Below, one piece after another: positions 33,507 through 42,375 of a stretch of 64,000 nucleotides of DNA. Positions within the stretch are counted from its first letter, which is position 1. Each line of letters opens with the position of its first letter. Source of the DNA: Larkinella sp049445795 (GTDB lineage: Bacteria; Bacteroidota; Bacteroidia; Cytophagales; Spirosomataceae); the NCBI RefSeq assembly GCF_049445795.1, contig NZ_JBMSDT010000003.1, positions 372,001 to 436,000 of the forward strand, given 5' to 3'. A program made the translations under genes and the position numbers. The notes beneath the pieces were generated by a model. That model worked only from the letters and a program-made list of their open reading frames with translations. It searched no databases and was not told where the DNA came from.

Positions 33507-36140
33507 TCAGGGTTTGAGCAGTTTCACCGTCACCGACTGCAACCCGCTGGTCGCCCGGAGCAGCAACAGCCCCGCCGATTGCTGACCGATCGGCAAGGTT
33601 TGCCGCTCAACGGTTTCGGCCCGTTCCAGAAACCGTTCGCTGATTGGCCGTCCGCTGGCATCGCTGAGTTGCAGCCGAAGGGCTTGTCCGGATGCCCCGC
33701 GTACCTCAAACTCCACGGCATCGCCCGTAACCGGGTTGCCAAAAACCGTAAGCTGCAAGTCGTTGGCCCCTTCGGCCGACAGCCGGGCTGAGCCGCATTG
33801 GTAGGTTTTGGGCGACCCTTTCAGCACGAATGTACTGCCCAGCACCCGGGCTTTGACCACCGTACCACTGGTTAAACCGATGGGGGGCGTAAAATTATAG
33901 GCGTGTACGCCGTTGCCTTTGTTGGCGTCTTTCAAATCCTGGCGGTAGATGTTGGCGAGCGCACTGCCCCAGATGGTTTCGTTGCCCGGACTGATTTCGG
34001 TGTAAAACTCGACTGTTAGCGGGGTATTCGGTTTGTCCCGGTCCCAGACCCAGCCCCGGATACCGCCACAATCGAGCTTGTCAAGATAACCGTCGAAATT
34101 GCCCGAAACCGGGTCGCTACCCGCCGGACTAACCGTCAGGTTAAAACTTACGCTGTTGGTGGCCCCCGGTTCGTCTTTCGCCGAATACGTCAGCACGAAG
34201 GTTCCGGTTCCGGTGGGCGTGCCGCTGATGACCCGGCTGGCCGCGTGCAGGGACAGGCCCGCCGGGAGCCCGCTCAGCGTGTAGGTCAAAAGACCACCTT
34301 CGGGGTCGGTGAAAGCCACCAGTGTACCGGAAAATGGAACACCCTCTTTGGCCGCGACCGGCGCAATCAGCACAGTGGGGGTGGGCGGCACCGGCGGTTT
34401 GTTGCCGGGCGGAACGGTACTGTTCTGGCAAATAAGTGCTTTGGGGGAGTCTTTGAGCGTAAAATTGCTGCCCGTTACTTTGGCCGAGAGGGTGTGTGGC
34501 AAACCGTCTTTGAGCGATTCGGGCAGGACGAACTGAAACGCGTGTTTTCCATTGCCTTTTCCGGCGTTGAGCAGATCCAGTCGGAAATCGCCCGCAGGCA
34601 GGGTAGCGATCAGGTTCCCGTTGTCGAAAATATCGACCGAAACGACCGCGTTCGGTTTGTTCCGATCCCAGGCCCAACCCCGGAAGCTGCCGCAGTCGGC
34701 TCCGTAAATATAACCGTCGAAGCTGCCGCTGACGGGCGCGCAGTTGGAAACCGTGTGCAATTCAAACGCCCCGATGTCGATCCGGCCGCTGTTGAAAAAC
34801 CGGGGATTTCCGGCCAGGTCGGTGGTGCCGCTGGTCTGGTCGGTGCTGGCGGGGTCGCCCGCGTCGATGGCGGGGGTGCAGGTTTTCAGTTGCAGGTCCG
34901 AATCACTCACGAATGGGGAGGTGGGAGTGGTCAGGTTGTTGGCTCCTTCGTAGCCGGTTGCCTGCGTATCGAACAGGCTGTAGTAGGCGTAAATTTTGGA
35001 ACCGTTGGAATTGAAAAAGGTATCGTTCCCGTCGTTGTTCCAGATAATGCAGTTTTTAAACGTCGTGGAGCCCCCGGTCTGGTGCGACAGGCCCGCGCCA
35101 TCGGTGGCCGTGTTGCCCACAAATGTGCAATTTGTGAACAATTGCACGGAATAATTAACTGAGATGCCGCCCCGAAAGGCCGAGTTGCCCACGAAGCTAC
35201 AGTTGGTAACGACCGGACTGCCGCCGTCGTTGGCGATCACGCCACTGTTGCCTGATGATGAATTATTGGTAAAACTCGACCGCGTAATCACCGGACTGCA
35301 CGTCCCTCCGCCCGTAATGCCATTGAACATCGCACCCCCGTTCGTACTCGTGTTCTGGCTAAAGAGGCAGTTGGTAATCACCGGTTTACACTGGCCGGAA
35401 AAGTCGACGTAATTGTAAAGCGCCCCGCCCGAACTGGCTGAATTGCCGGTAAAAACGCAGTTGGTCAGCACGGGACTGCAAACCCCGCCCGAATTCGCCA
35501 GACTCCGTATGGCCCCGCCGGACGTGGCCGCGTTACCGGTGAAGAAGCAGTTGCGAATCGTGGGGCTGCTATTTTGGAGGACGATCGCGCCCCCGGTCCG
35601 GTCGGTCTCGTCGCTGATGTCGTTGGCATTCCCGCCCGTGATCACAAAACCGTCCAGAATGGCGCTGTTATCCACCTGCATGGACGCATTATCAATGATG
35701 TGGTACGAATTGTCATCGTTGCCCGGACCGCCGATGTCTCCGCTGAGCGTGGTGCTGGAGGGCGTACTCAGATTGATCGGAGGGCGGTCGCTCAACAGGG
35801 TTTCGGTACCCGAAAAACCGCCGTAGAGGGCCACGTTATTCAGGAGAGAAAAACTCAGGGTGCGGTCGGCTGCGCCATAAGCGGGTTTGTAAACACCGGC
35901 GGCTACCCACACCTGTACTTCCTGGTTGCCATTCGTTTGCGAATACTCGAGGGCGGTTTCCAGGGCAATCCGTAACTGGGTTTCTTTAAAGGCGTTTTCC
36001 CAGGACGAACCATCTTGGGAGCCGCCCCCCGTCGGGGTGACGTAATAGATTTTCTGGCTGTAAACCGTCAGGCTGGCCAGTAGCAGGCCTGCCAGCAGGA
36101 GACAACGGTTTAATCGGTACATCGGTAAAAATCGTTTCAT
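33507..36140 (-). CDS. Secreted right-handed beta-helix protein with GW.WDR and Ig domains and T9SS type A sorting signal
   Basis: An 877-residue surface protein. The signal peptide ends near 29. A parallel beta-helix with polymorphic-outer-membrane-type repeats (GNAATSGGAIRSLAN, GNSASSGGALYNY) covers about 75-460. Then follow a GW.WDR domain (about 478-575, GWAWDRNKPN), an Ig-like domain (about 590-680), a second GW.WDR domain (about 688-785, GWVWDRDKPN) and a C-terminal type A sorting domain (about 795-877). The two GW.WDR domains are clear relatives of those in the protein at 1-5843. Probably an adhesin or polysaccharide-binding protein (inference). Confidence 0.9.
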   Translation of the reverse strand: MKRFLPMYRLNRCLLLAGLLLASLTVYSQKIYYVTPTGGGSQDGSSWENAFKETQLRIALETALEYSQTNGNQEVQVWVAAGVYKPAYGAADRTLSFSLLNNVALYGGFSGTETLLSDRPPINLSTPSSTTLSGDIGGPGNDDNSYHIIDNASMQVDNSAILDGFVITGGNANDISDETDRTGGAIVLQNSSPTIRNCFFTGNAATSGGAIRSLANSGGVCSPVLTNCVFTGNSASSGGALYNYVDFSGQCKPVITNCLFSQNTSTNGGAMFNGITGGGTCSPVITRSSFTNNSSSGNSGVIANDGGSPVVTNCSFVGNSAFRGGISVNYSVQLFTNCTFVGNTATDGAGLSHQTGGSTTFKNCIIWNNDGNDTFFNSNGSKIYAYYSLFDTQATGYEGANNLTTPTSPFVSDSDLQLKTCTPAIDAGDPASTDQTSGTTDLAGNPRFFNSGRIDIGAFELHTVSNCAPVSGSFDGYIYGADCGSFRGWAWDRNKPNAVVSVDIFDNGNLIATLPAGDFRLDLLNAGKGNGKHAFQFVLPESLKDGLPHTLSAKVTGSNFTLKDSPKALICQNSTVPPGNKPPVPPTPTVLIAPVAAKEGVPFSGTLVAFTDPEGGLLTYTLSGLPAGLSLHAASRVISGTPTGTGTFVLTYSAKDEPGATNSVSFNLTVSPAGSDPVSGNFDGYLDKLDCGGIRGWVWDRDKPNTPLTVEFYTEISPGNETIWGSALANIYRQDLKDANKGNGVHAYNFTPPIGLTSGTVVKARVLGSTFVLKGSPKTYQCGSARLSAEGANDLQLTVFGNPVTGDAVEFEVRGASGQALRLQLSDASGRPISERFLERAETVERQTLPIGQQSAGLLLLRATSGLQSVTVKLLKP

Positions 36141-36555
36141 AAACGCCGGGCGGTTTGTGGTGTGACGAGTCGGTTTTGCGAAGCAAAGAAAGCGATTTAC
36201 AAAGTATTCGGCCAGCCGGAATCGATACCTGGCGGACGCGGGTCAATACCTGGTGGAAACGCGGGGGTAGCCGGGAACGGAACGACCGGGCGAAAGCAAC
36301 TCAAAAGCTTGCTGACGGTTCGTCGTCAGTGGACCAAAGTGGAGTCAGTTGCCGGGCATGTTGGATGATAAGTAGCTCGATAGCCCAGTAGAAAGGTAAT
36401 AGGTGCCAGTCGAAAATAAGTCAAAAGTTGGAATGCCCAGGCTGAATTGGTAAACCGAATGTTATTCTTCTGTTTAACCCGATCAAAGGTACAAGAAAGG
36501 CGTCATTCCTTTGACTAATCCTCAATCTTTGACCGGTACGCTTTTCGGGAGCACC
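36141..36555. other. Intergenic stretch, no convincing gene
   Basis: This 415-bp stretch has no supported gene. It contains a short imperfect direct repeat (about 36225-36242 and 36246-36265, core ATACCTGG) and a consensus minus-strand -7 box TACCTTTG (36484-36491). Base composition changes here from GC-rich to AT-richer, marking the edge of the following block. Confidence 0.5.
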
Positions 36556-37623
36556 TCACTGTTTATGAGGATCTGCAAATAAGGGGTTGTGGATAAACGT
36601 ACTGTCGGTCAGCAAATGCAGAAAAGCCAGCAGATCCTTCTTTTCTTGATTGGTCAGTCGCAAACCTCCCGCCTGAGCCGGAGCCAATTCGGCCCCTAGA
36701 TTAGGACTATGCTGCACATGATCGCTGTAATGGTCGATTACCGCTGACAAGGTGGCAAACCGGCCGTCGTGCATGTAGGGAGCCGTTAGGGCAATGTTGC
36801 GCAGTGTCGGCACCCGAAACCGCCCCAGGTCGAGAGCAAGGCCTGTCACAGTCTGCCGCCCTGAATCAGCAGGGATGGCGTCCAGACCGTTGTTGTGAAA
36901 TAACTCCTGCATCAGCTTTGGACCACCGTGGCAATGGGCGCAGTTGCCCCCGCGAATGTCTTTAGTAGCATTGGGGGCCGTAGTAAACAAGTCCAGGCCC
37001 CGCTTTTCTGAAGCCGTTGGGGTATATTGCCCCCGCAAGTACCGGTCATACGGTGAGTCGGAAGAAATTAACGTCCGCTCAAACTGGGCAATGGCCTTGG
37101 CAATCCGTTGGTCAGTAATGGTATCCGAACCAAACACATGCCGGAATAAGGCAGGATATGGAGCAATTTTCCTTAATGCGAGAGCGGCTTCACCCGGTTT
37201 TCGACCCATTTCATCGGCATGAGTCAGTGGAATCAGCGCCTGTTCTTCCAGACCCGTCGAGCGGCCATCCCAAAAGAACTGTCGCACCCACAGGAGATTG
37301 ACTAAAGACATAGAATTTCGACGGGTCGGGTTGCCGCTCACGCCTACGCTGACCGCCAGCCCGTCGGTGAAGGCCCGCGCCTGCTGGTGGCAACTTGCGC
37401 AGGAAACCGTTCCGGTTTTGGATAGACGTGGTTCGTAAAACAAAAGCCGGCCTAGATAGACCCCCTCCTGTGTCATCGGGTTATCAGCCGGAATGCTGAA
37501 CCGCCCGCCGAACGAAACCGGGTATTGCAGGGAATACGGACCAGTCGGCACCGGATTATCGGCGGTTTTCCAGGCTATCAACCCGGTTACGAGTAACAGT
37601 ACAGAAAACCCCAGGCGGAACAT
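36556..37623 (-). CDS. Di-haem cytochrome c peroxidase (CcpA/MauG family)
   Basis: Starting at ATG 37623 the protein has 355 residues; a longer start at 37650 would overlap the upstream gene. A signal anchor (about 1-21) precedes two c-haem sites, CASCH (75-79) and CAHCH (228-232), with the distal-side Met/His region near 295 (APYMHDGRFATLSAVIDHY). Family members reduce hydrogen peroxide in the periplasm using electrons from small cytochromes, or oxidise other substrates as MauG does. Last gene of an operon with a TonB receptor and a Mo-fold protein. Codon use is less GC-rich than in flanking regions. Confidence 0.93.
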   Translation of the reverse strand: MFRLGFSVLLLVTGLIAWKTADNPVPTGPYSLQYPVSFGGRFSIPADNPMTQEGVYLGRLLFYEPRLSKTGTVSCASCHQQARAFTDGLAVSVGVSGNPTRRNSMSLVNLLWVRQFFWDGRSTGLEEQALIPLTHADEMGRKPGEAALALRKIAPYPALFRHVFGSDTITDQRIAKAIAQFERTLISSDSPYDRYLRGQYTPTASEKRGLDLFTTAPNATKDIRGGNCAHCHGGPKLMQELFHNNGLDAIPADSGRQTVTGLALDLGRFRVPTLRNIALTAPYMHDGRFATLSAVIDHYSDHVQHSPNLGAELAPAQAGGLRLTNQEKKDLLAFLHLLTDSTFIHNPLFADPHKQ

Positions 37624-37627
37624 CTTT

Positions 37628-38140
37628 TTATTTGGCAAATCGGACTTCAACGCTTTTTACTTCCCGGACCCAGCGGGCCGGTTTCTTCTCCCCGGGAACC
37701 ACGATCCGGTACGGTCCCACACCCGCAGGTAACGGCGTTCCGTCAACACTGTCAGCCAGCACAATGGTTCGCGTAGTAAACTCAGGGTCCAGTTCAGGCA
37801 GGGCATACAGAGCTTCGTAACCGTCGGCGGCTTTCACGACTACGTATTTCATCAGATTTTCGCCCCTTAACTCTCCGCCCAGTGTAACCCCAGCCTGCTT
37901 AAGCAAGTGGGCCAGCGGTACGCCCGAATAACGGTGTTCTTTACCGTCGCGGTCCTGACCCGTTACCTCTGTGTGCGGCATCGCTTTCAGTTCTGCGGAC
38001 TGAATGACCAGCGGCTTGGTAACTTCCCCGGAAATCGTCAGTTGCCCGTAGCCTTTCCCAGCCAGCAAGGTAAGGAGTAGACTCAAAAACAATGGCCCTA
38101 CATAAATAGAGATACGGAAATGGGCTTGGATTGGGTTCAT
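37628..38140 (-). CDS. Oxidoreductase molybdopterin-binding-fold protein without catalytic cysteine
   Basis: A 170-residue exported protein (signal to about 33, ending GYGQ) with a small SUOX-fold domain of the PF00174 type: LTISGEVTKPLVIQSAELKAM, SGVPLAHLLKQAGV, KYVVVKAADGYEALYALPEL, and GPYRIVVPGEKKPARWVREVKSVEV. No cysteine is present anywhere, so the usual Mo ligand is missing and catalysis is unlikely. ATG 38140 shares a base with the TonB-receptor stop (TGATG), and the peroxidase start follows 4 bp after its stop. I infer a binding or partner role tied to these genes. Confidence 0.85.
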   Translation of the reverse strand: MNPIQAHFRISIYVGPLFLSLLLTLLAGKGYGQLTISGEVTKPLVIQSAELKAMPHTEVTGQDRDGKEHRYSGVPLAHLLKQAGVTLGGELRGENLMKYVVVKAADGYEALYALPELDPEFTTRTIVLADSVDGTPLPAGVGPYRIVVPGEKKPARWVREVKSVEVRFAK

Positions 38141-40149
38141 CACAGGTTGGTTATTAAAAGGTTGATAAAGTAGTTGCGACCCGGCTCGGGGAACCCTTCA
38201 ACCAGGGCGTAGTTGCGATCCAACAGATTATTCACCCCGCCTTCCAGGCTCACGTAACGCCACACCCGGACTGACGCCTTAGCATAGGCTACCATAAATC
38301 CGCCCACCTGGGTGCCGTAGCTGGTGCTATACCGGCGTGAATTGTATTCTACGTTCCCGATCAGCGTTGCCCGGCGCAGCAATTGAGCCTGCGCAAAGAC
38401 AAGAATTTTGTGATCAGGCACATCGATGAATTTCACTTCCGGATTGTTCAGGTTATGGCGATGGATGTACGAATACTGTGCCCCCGTCTGAAGGGCTTTC
38501 CCAATCGGCACTTTTACGGACACATCACCCCCGTAGAACTCGGCTCGACCCGTATTCTGAAACTGGTACACGTTCGGTTGTACATTGTTGACCTGCTGAA
38601 TGGCGTCGGTCAAGCGGCTATAAAACAGGCTACTCTGCACGGTCAGATTTTGACCTAAGGCGCCGAGCTTTATCAGATCGTTGTACGTGGTCTCAAGGTG
38701 GAGGGCTGATTCAGCTTTTAGGTCGGGATTCGGAATGGCGGCACCCATGCGGTACGAATATCGGTCTTTGATGGTTGCGAATCGGGTTTTTCGCGCGACA
38801 CTCAGGCTCAACTGCCGCCCGGCAGAAGGCCGAAAAAATAGCCCGGCCTGTGCATTGAATGCAGAACTGTTGTTTCCCGCAAAGGGCGTAATTTGTTTGG
38901 TTGTACTTTCGTAATTTTCAGCCCGCAAGCTCCGGCGGGAATTATAGCTGACACCCGGTACCAGTGACAACCGGTTTGTCAGCCGGTACACCTCTTCCAC
39001 CGCCACCGACAATGTCTGATCAGTGAACGTTCGCACCGGCTCACCGAGGTTGTTTTCACGGTGCTGATCGTGTTTGTAATGAAAGGAGGCTTTCAGGTCG
39101 TGCCTGTTAGCTAACCGGTTCCCGTATTCAACCGATCCTCCCTGGGTGTCGTCATTGTAGTAGCTGTTGAAGGAGGAGCCGCGTGTCTGGGTTGAGTAGG
39201 TGTTATTATCAAAGGTGCTCAGCAGGTTTTTAAAGCGGTCGTAGAACAGCCGAACTTTTACGTAGCTGCCAACTGATAGCGCCGTACGGGAAATAAAATA
39301 CCAGCTTTCCTTGTTCCAGTAGGGCCACTTCCAAAAGCGAGGATTCTGTCGGGGATCAGTTCCGGCGTAAGGCGGTGTGCCTTTGGTACCCCGTTGATTA
39401 ACGTAGCTAATCGTATATTCGTCGGTGGCATTCGGTGTGAACCCTACTTTCAGGCTGTATTTCCGGTCGTTGCGATAGGCATTTTCCCGGTCACCGCCAT
39501 CTTCCTGTGGACGGGCTTCAAACTGTTTCGACAAGGGAAACGTCTCCTGTCTGAGCTGCGAAGCTGAAGCCTGGAGGTAGAATTTCCCCAGGTTGCTGCC
39601 GAGGTTCAGGTTGAGTCGGTGCCCCGGTCCGCTCATCAAACCCGCCCGGCCTTCAAATTCCAGGCGTTGCCCGGGTCGGCGAGAGACCAGATTGATAGCT
39701 CCGCCCATGGTATTGGGTCCATGGATCACCGATGAAAAGCCCTTAGCTACATTAACTTCAGCCAGATCGAAGGTAGTAAACCGGCCCAGGTCCACGTAGC
39801 CGTCATAGGGTACATAGACCGGAATCCCATCGATGAAGACGGGTACCTGTCGCAGATCAAAGCCGCGCACATAGACCATTGTTTCGTTGCGTGCGCCCAC
39901 GCTGGAAAGCGTAACACCTGGCAGCAGGTTTAACGCCCGACTGACATCCAGTCGATTGAAGGCTTCCATCCCATCCTTATTCGCTGTCTGCAGGGAGTCG
40001 ATTGATCGGCGTCCCATAACCGACACTTCACCCAACAAGAAGACTTGGTTCTGTCGTATGGAGTCAGGATATTGGGCAAAGCAAACAGAGGTAAAAAATA
40101 GGAGGGTCGTCAAATATCCGAAAAATGGAGTATGGCTTGTAGAGTTCAT
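38140..40149 (-). CDS. TonB-dependent outer-membrane receptor (siderophore/cobalamin-type)
   Basis: A 669-residue receptor with signal peptide (to about 26, SVCFAQ), a plug domain (FLLGEVSVMGRRSIDSLQ as possible TonB-box region, VSRALNLLPGVTLSSVGARN, YVRGFDLRQVPVFIDGIP, GPNTMGGAINLVSRRPG) and a 22-strand-type barrel ending FINLLITNL. It lacks the regulatory Ig domain of the SusC and Oar groups. It leads an operon with the Mo-fold and peroxidase genes (1-bp overlap). A -7 box inside an inverted repeat precedes it, so regulated expression is likely. Ligand unknown; a metal chelate is one possibility. Confidence 0.92.
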   Translation of the reverse strand: MNSTSHTPFFGYLTTLLFFTSVCFAQYPDSIRQNQVFLLGEVSVMGRRSIDSLQTANKDGMEAFNRLDVSRALNLLPGVTLSSVGARNETMVYVRGFDLRQVPVFIDGIPVYVPYDGYVDLGRFTTFDLAEVNVAKGFSSVIHGPNTMGGAINLVSRRPGQRLEFEGRAGLMSGPGHRLNLNLGSNLGKFYLQASASQLRQETFPLSKQFEARPQEDGGDRENAYRNDRKYSLKVGFTPNATDEYTISYVNQRGTKGTPPYAGTDPRQNPRFWKWPYWNKESWYFISRTALSVGSYVKVRLFYDRFKNLLSTFDNNTYSTQTRGSSFNSYYNDDTQGGSVEYGNRLANRHDLKASFHYKHDQHRENNLGEPVRTFTDQTLSVAVEEVYRLTNRLSLVPGVSYNSRRSLRAENYESTTKQITPFAGNNSSAFNAQAGLFFRPSAGRQLSLSVARKTRFATIKDRYSYRMGAAIPNPDLKAESALHLETTYNDLIKLGALGQNLTVQSSLFYSRLTDAIQQVNNVQPNVYQFQNTGRAEFYGGDVSVKVPIGKALQTGAQYSYIHRHNLNNPEVKFIDVPDHKILVFAQAQLLRRATLIGNVEYNSRRYSTSYGTQVGGFMVAYAKASVRVWRYVSLEGGVNNLLDRNYALVEGFPEPGRNYFINLLITNL

Positions 40150-40171
40150 CCAAATGAGACAGCGTAAAAGG

Positions 40172-40199
40172 GTCGTTATGTTCTGTCAAATATAACGAC
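40172..40199 (-). promoter_or_regulatory. Promoter box inside an 8-bp inverted repeat upstream of the TonB receptor operon
   Basis: TATATTTG on the minus strand (40187-40194) fully matches the -7 consensus, about 38 bp upstream of the ATG. It is framed by GTCGTTAT (40172-40179) and its perfect reverse complement (40192-40199), an operator-like arrangement. Confidence 0.55.
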
Positions 40200-40246
40200 A
40201 GTTTGAATACCACTGCCAGGTTCGTACTATATTAAAGATTATGCGA

Positions 40247-40549
40247 CTAGATTTTGTTGATTGTCGCGCTCAGGCGCGAGGTAGGCCCGATGATGACTGG
40301 CAACCCGCAGGTCACGACCATCACCGTGTCACGAAACCAACCGCTAGGTACACGTAACGTATCTTTGATGATTCGTAAGCGTTTGATGCCACTGTTGGTG
40401 TGTTCGATCACCACTCGCAACGGACTTAGCATCTGATTATACAAGAGTTGACTAAATGTCAGTGCGCCGTTTTTGGGCTTTTTGCGAGCCATTTCCACCA
40501 GTACACCCGGTGGATGATTCCCTACGAATCTCAAGCCCTGTCGTAGCAC
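40247..40549 (-). pseudogene. Transposase remnant (DDE type, C-terminal fragment)
   Basis: About 100 residues of a transposase C-terminus: VEMARKKPKNGALTFSQLLY, then LSPLRVVIEHTNSGIKRLRI and DTVMVVTCGLP, which match the end of IS5/IS4-like DDE transposases (VEH..SG.KR.RI signature with the last catalytic Glu). The N-terminal two thirds, with the two Asp residues, are absent. The upstream end abuts a broken membrane-protein gene at about 40560, which looks like an old insertion junction. Exact IS family not determined. Confidence 0.75.
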
Positions 40550-40683
40550 GCTGCCAACGGGTAGTAGTCAACATCCAGGTAGGCCGTTTGGCTTCGGTCA
40601 ATGAGGATAACCCCTGTCACAACCAAAATCACGATCAGGATAAAAACGCCACTAACCAGGACAATCCTTTTCAATATTTTCAT
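40531..40683 (-). pseudogene. Truncated membrane-anchored protein gene, cut by the transposase remnant
   Basis: ATG 40683 lies 1 bp after the DUF4386 stop and encodes MKILKRIVLVSGVF, a membrane helix, and LIDRSQTAYLDV, a normal start of an exported protein. After about 38 residues the frame enters unrelated sequence of the transposase remnant and stops at 40531. The lost part cannot be identified from this stub. It was probably the third gene of the universal-stress/DUF4386 operon. Confidence 0.65.
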
Positions 40684-40684
40684 A

Positions 40685-41434
40685 CTAGCGGTGTTCTGGG
40701 GTTACTACATCCGTTTTTCCCCCTTTCAGGATCAGCCACAAAGCAAACCCAAGCTCGGCCAGGGCCATAGGCAGGCTAAGTACCATTTCAATCTTCACGA
40801 TTTGATCCTGGTACGTCGGTGCCACTTCCCTGGCCAGATGAATTCCGGAATAGCACAGGCCAGCAAAGAGGAGTAAACCGCCAATAATATTGGGAATAGA
40901 TTTCGCCTGTATGGTCAGGACGCCTAATCCGAACAAATGGACTCCAAAGAGAATTAACCCTTTCGACCATATGGATTCAAACGCCTTCAATTCATTCATC
41001 AGCTGAGTGGACGGCGCGGTGCTTTTCGCCAGGCCCACCACCGTAAAGAGGTGTAAGATGGCCGCTCCTAAAATGAAAGCATAAACAATCCTAACCACGG
41101 CGGTGGCGAGCGCAACACCCGGATTGACTTCTCTGAGAAACCAGTATAACCCCCAGGCAGTTAGGATGTCGAGGAAAAAAATGGTAATCCAACCGATAAG
41201 GCCGCCAACAAAAACACCCATTGACGACTGGATATGGTCAAGAGTAACTTCTGGACTGTCCTGAACAACCAGGGAACTAAATACATAACCGTAAGCATAC
41301 CCGGCTGCTAAGGCCATGGCGATAAGCGACAGACCGGCTAGGAGTGCATATGACCTGTACGTTTTAAGTTTAATTAATTTAAAATTCAGTAATTCATGAA
41401 TGGAGTTCATAAAGGCAACGGTTAGATCAATCAT
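40685..41434 (-). CDS. DUF4386 family membrane protein
   Basis: A 249-residue protein with about six hydrophobic helices and the DUF4386 pattern (YRSYALLAGLSLIAMALAAG, FFLDILTAWGLYWFLREVNP, VVRIVYAFILGAAI, KGLILFGVHLFGLG). Function is unknown. Its ATG overlaps the stop of the upstream universal stress gene (ATGA, 41431-41434). Codon use is AT-richer than in the window's housekeeping genes. Confidence 0.88.
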   Translation of the reverse strand: MIDLTVAFMNSIHELLNFKLIKLKTYRSYALLAGLSLIAMALAAGYAYGYVFSSLVVQDSPEVTLDHIQSSMGVFVGGLIGWITIFFLDILTAWGLYWFLREVNPGVALATAVVRIVYAFILGAAILHLFTVVGLAKSTAPSTQLMNELKAFESIWSKGLILFGVHLFGLGVLTIQAKSIPNIIGGLLLFAGLCYSGIHLAREVAPTYQDQIVKIEMVLSLPMALAELGFALWLILKGGKTDVVTPEHR

Positions 41435-42375
41435 CCAGGAAGAGCAGGTAAAAACGGCCTGAACGTAGGTAGCATGGTGAGCGGTTTGTTCTGAGCATTG
41501 GCTTTCGGCATCGTCTCCCGAGGCTTAATCGATAATACAGGTATCGGTGATCGGTTGACTAACTGCTTATAAAAAGGGCCACTGAACAGCCGATGATCGC
41601 TGGTTGCGTTGTCGGCGGTGACAATAATTAGGTCTGCGTCACGCTCTTCTGCCTGTTTCAACACGGCTTTAACCGCCGAGTCTGTTTGCCAAAGCAACAC
41701 CTCGGCGTCGATGGTGTCACTCACGAGTTGCTTATTGAGTGATAAGACGGTCGTTCCAATCAATTTGATTTCTTCAGAGTCTTCCTGACTAAATAGTCCC
41801 AGTACCGTTAAATGAGCCCGGTTTCGCTGAGCAATTGTACGGGCTAAATCATATTTGGTCATCGCACCGGGAACAGGGCGTACTGGAAACAGAATTTCGC
41901 GAAAAGCGTTGATCTGGGCTTTTTCGGGTACGGTTAGTACCAGACACGGAGCTTCTTTGATAGCGTGGTACGCAGTTGAACCAAATACGTATTGAAGAAG
42001 CCCGGACGTCGTTTGGGCGTCCATCACAATCAGGTCAGCGCTGAACTCTTCGGCGGCTTCGGCAAGGCGGTCAATGGCTGCACCAGCCCGGCATTCTACC
42101 GAATAGCGGATGGATTGATCGCGTAGCCTGTCTTCGGCCCATTGGTGCAGCTGCCGATTGTCGGCTTCAACGGCTTCTTCCAGCGAAACGGAGGCCCACA
42201 AATTTGCACCAAGGGCGACTGAATTGAAGGAGTAGCGGTGAGGGTTGATAACGTGCAGCAACCTGAGTTGGGCCTCATGCCGCTGGCACATGGCTATAGC
42301 CAGACTGAGGGCGTTGGTCGAAGCCTCGCTGTAATCGACAGGAACAAGAATTTTATGAATGATTGACTTCTTCAT
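41431..42375 (-). CDS. Tandem universal stress protein (two UspA domains)
   Basis: A 314-residue cytoplasmic protein with two UspA domains, about 8-150 and 165-295. The first begins KILVPVDYSEASTNALSLAI and ends with a GLLQYVFGSTAYHAI nucleotide-binding loop; the second has the weaker FSGPFYKQLVNRSPIPVLSI end. UspA proteins are induced in stress and some bind ATP. A tail of about 20 residues follows. Translationally coupled to the DUF4386 gene. Confidence 0.93.
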   Translation of the reverse strand: MKKSIIHKILVPVDYSEASTNALSLAIAMCQRHEAQLRLLHVINPHRYSFNSVALGANLWASVSLEEAVEADNRQLHQWAEDRLRDQSIRYSVECRAGAAIDRLAEAAEEFSADLIVMDAQTTSGLLQYVFGSTAYHAIKEAPCLVLTVPEKAQINAFREILFPVRPVPGAMTKYDLARTIAQRNRAHLTVLGLFSQEDSEEIKLIGTTVLSLNKQLVSDTIDAEVLLWQTDSAVKAVLKQAEERDADLIIVTADNATSDHRLFSGPFYKQLVNRSPIPVLSIKPRETMPKANAQNKPLTMLPTFRPFLPALPG

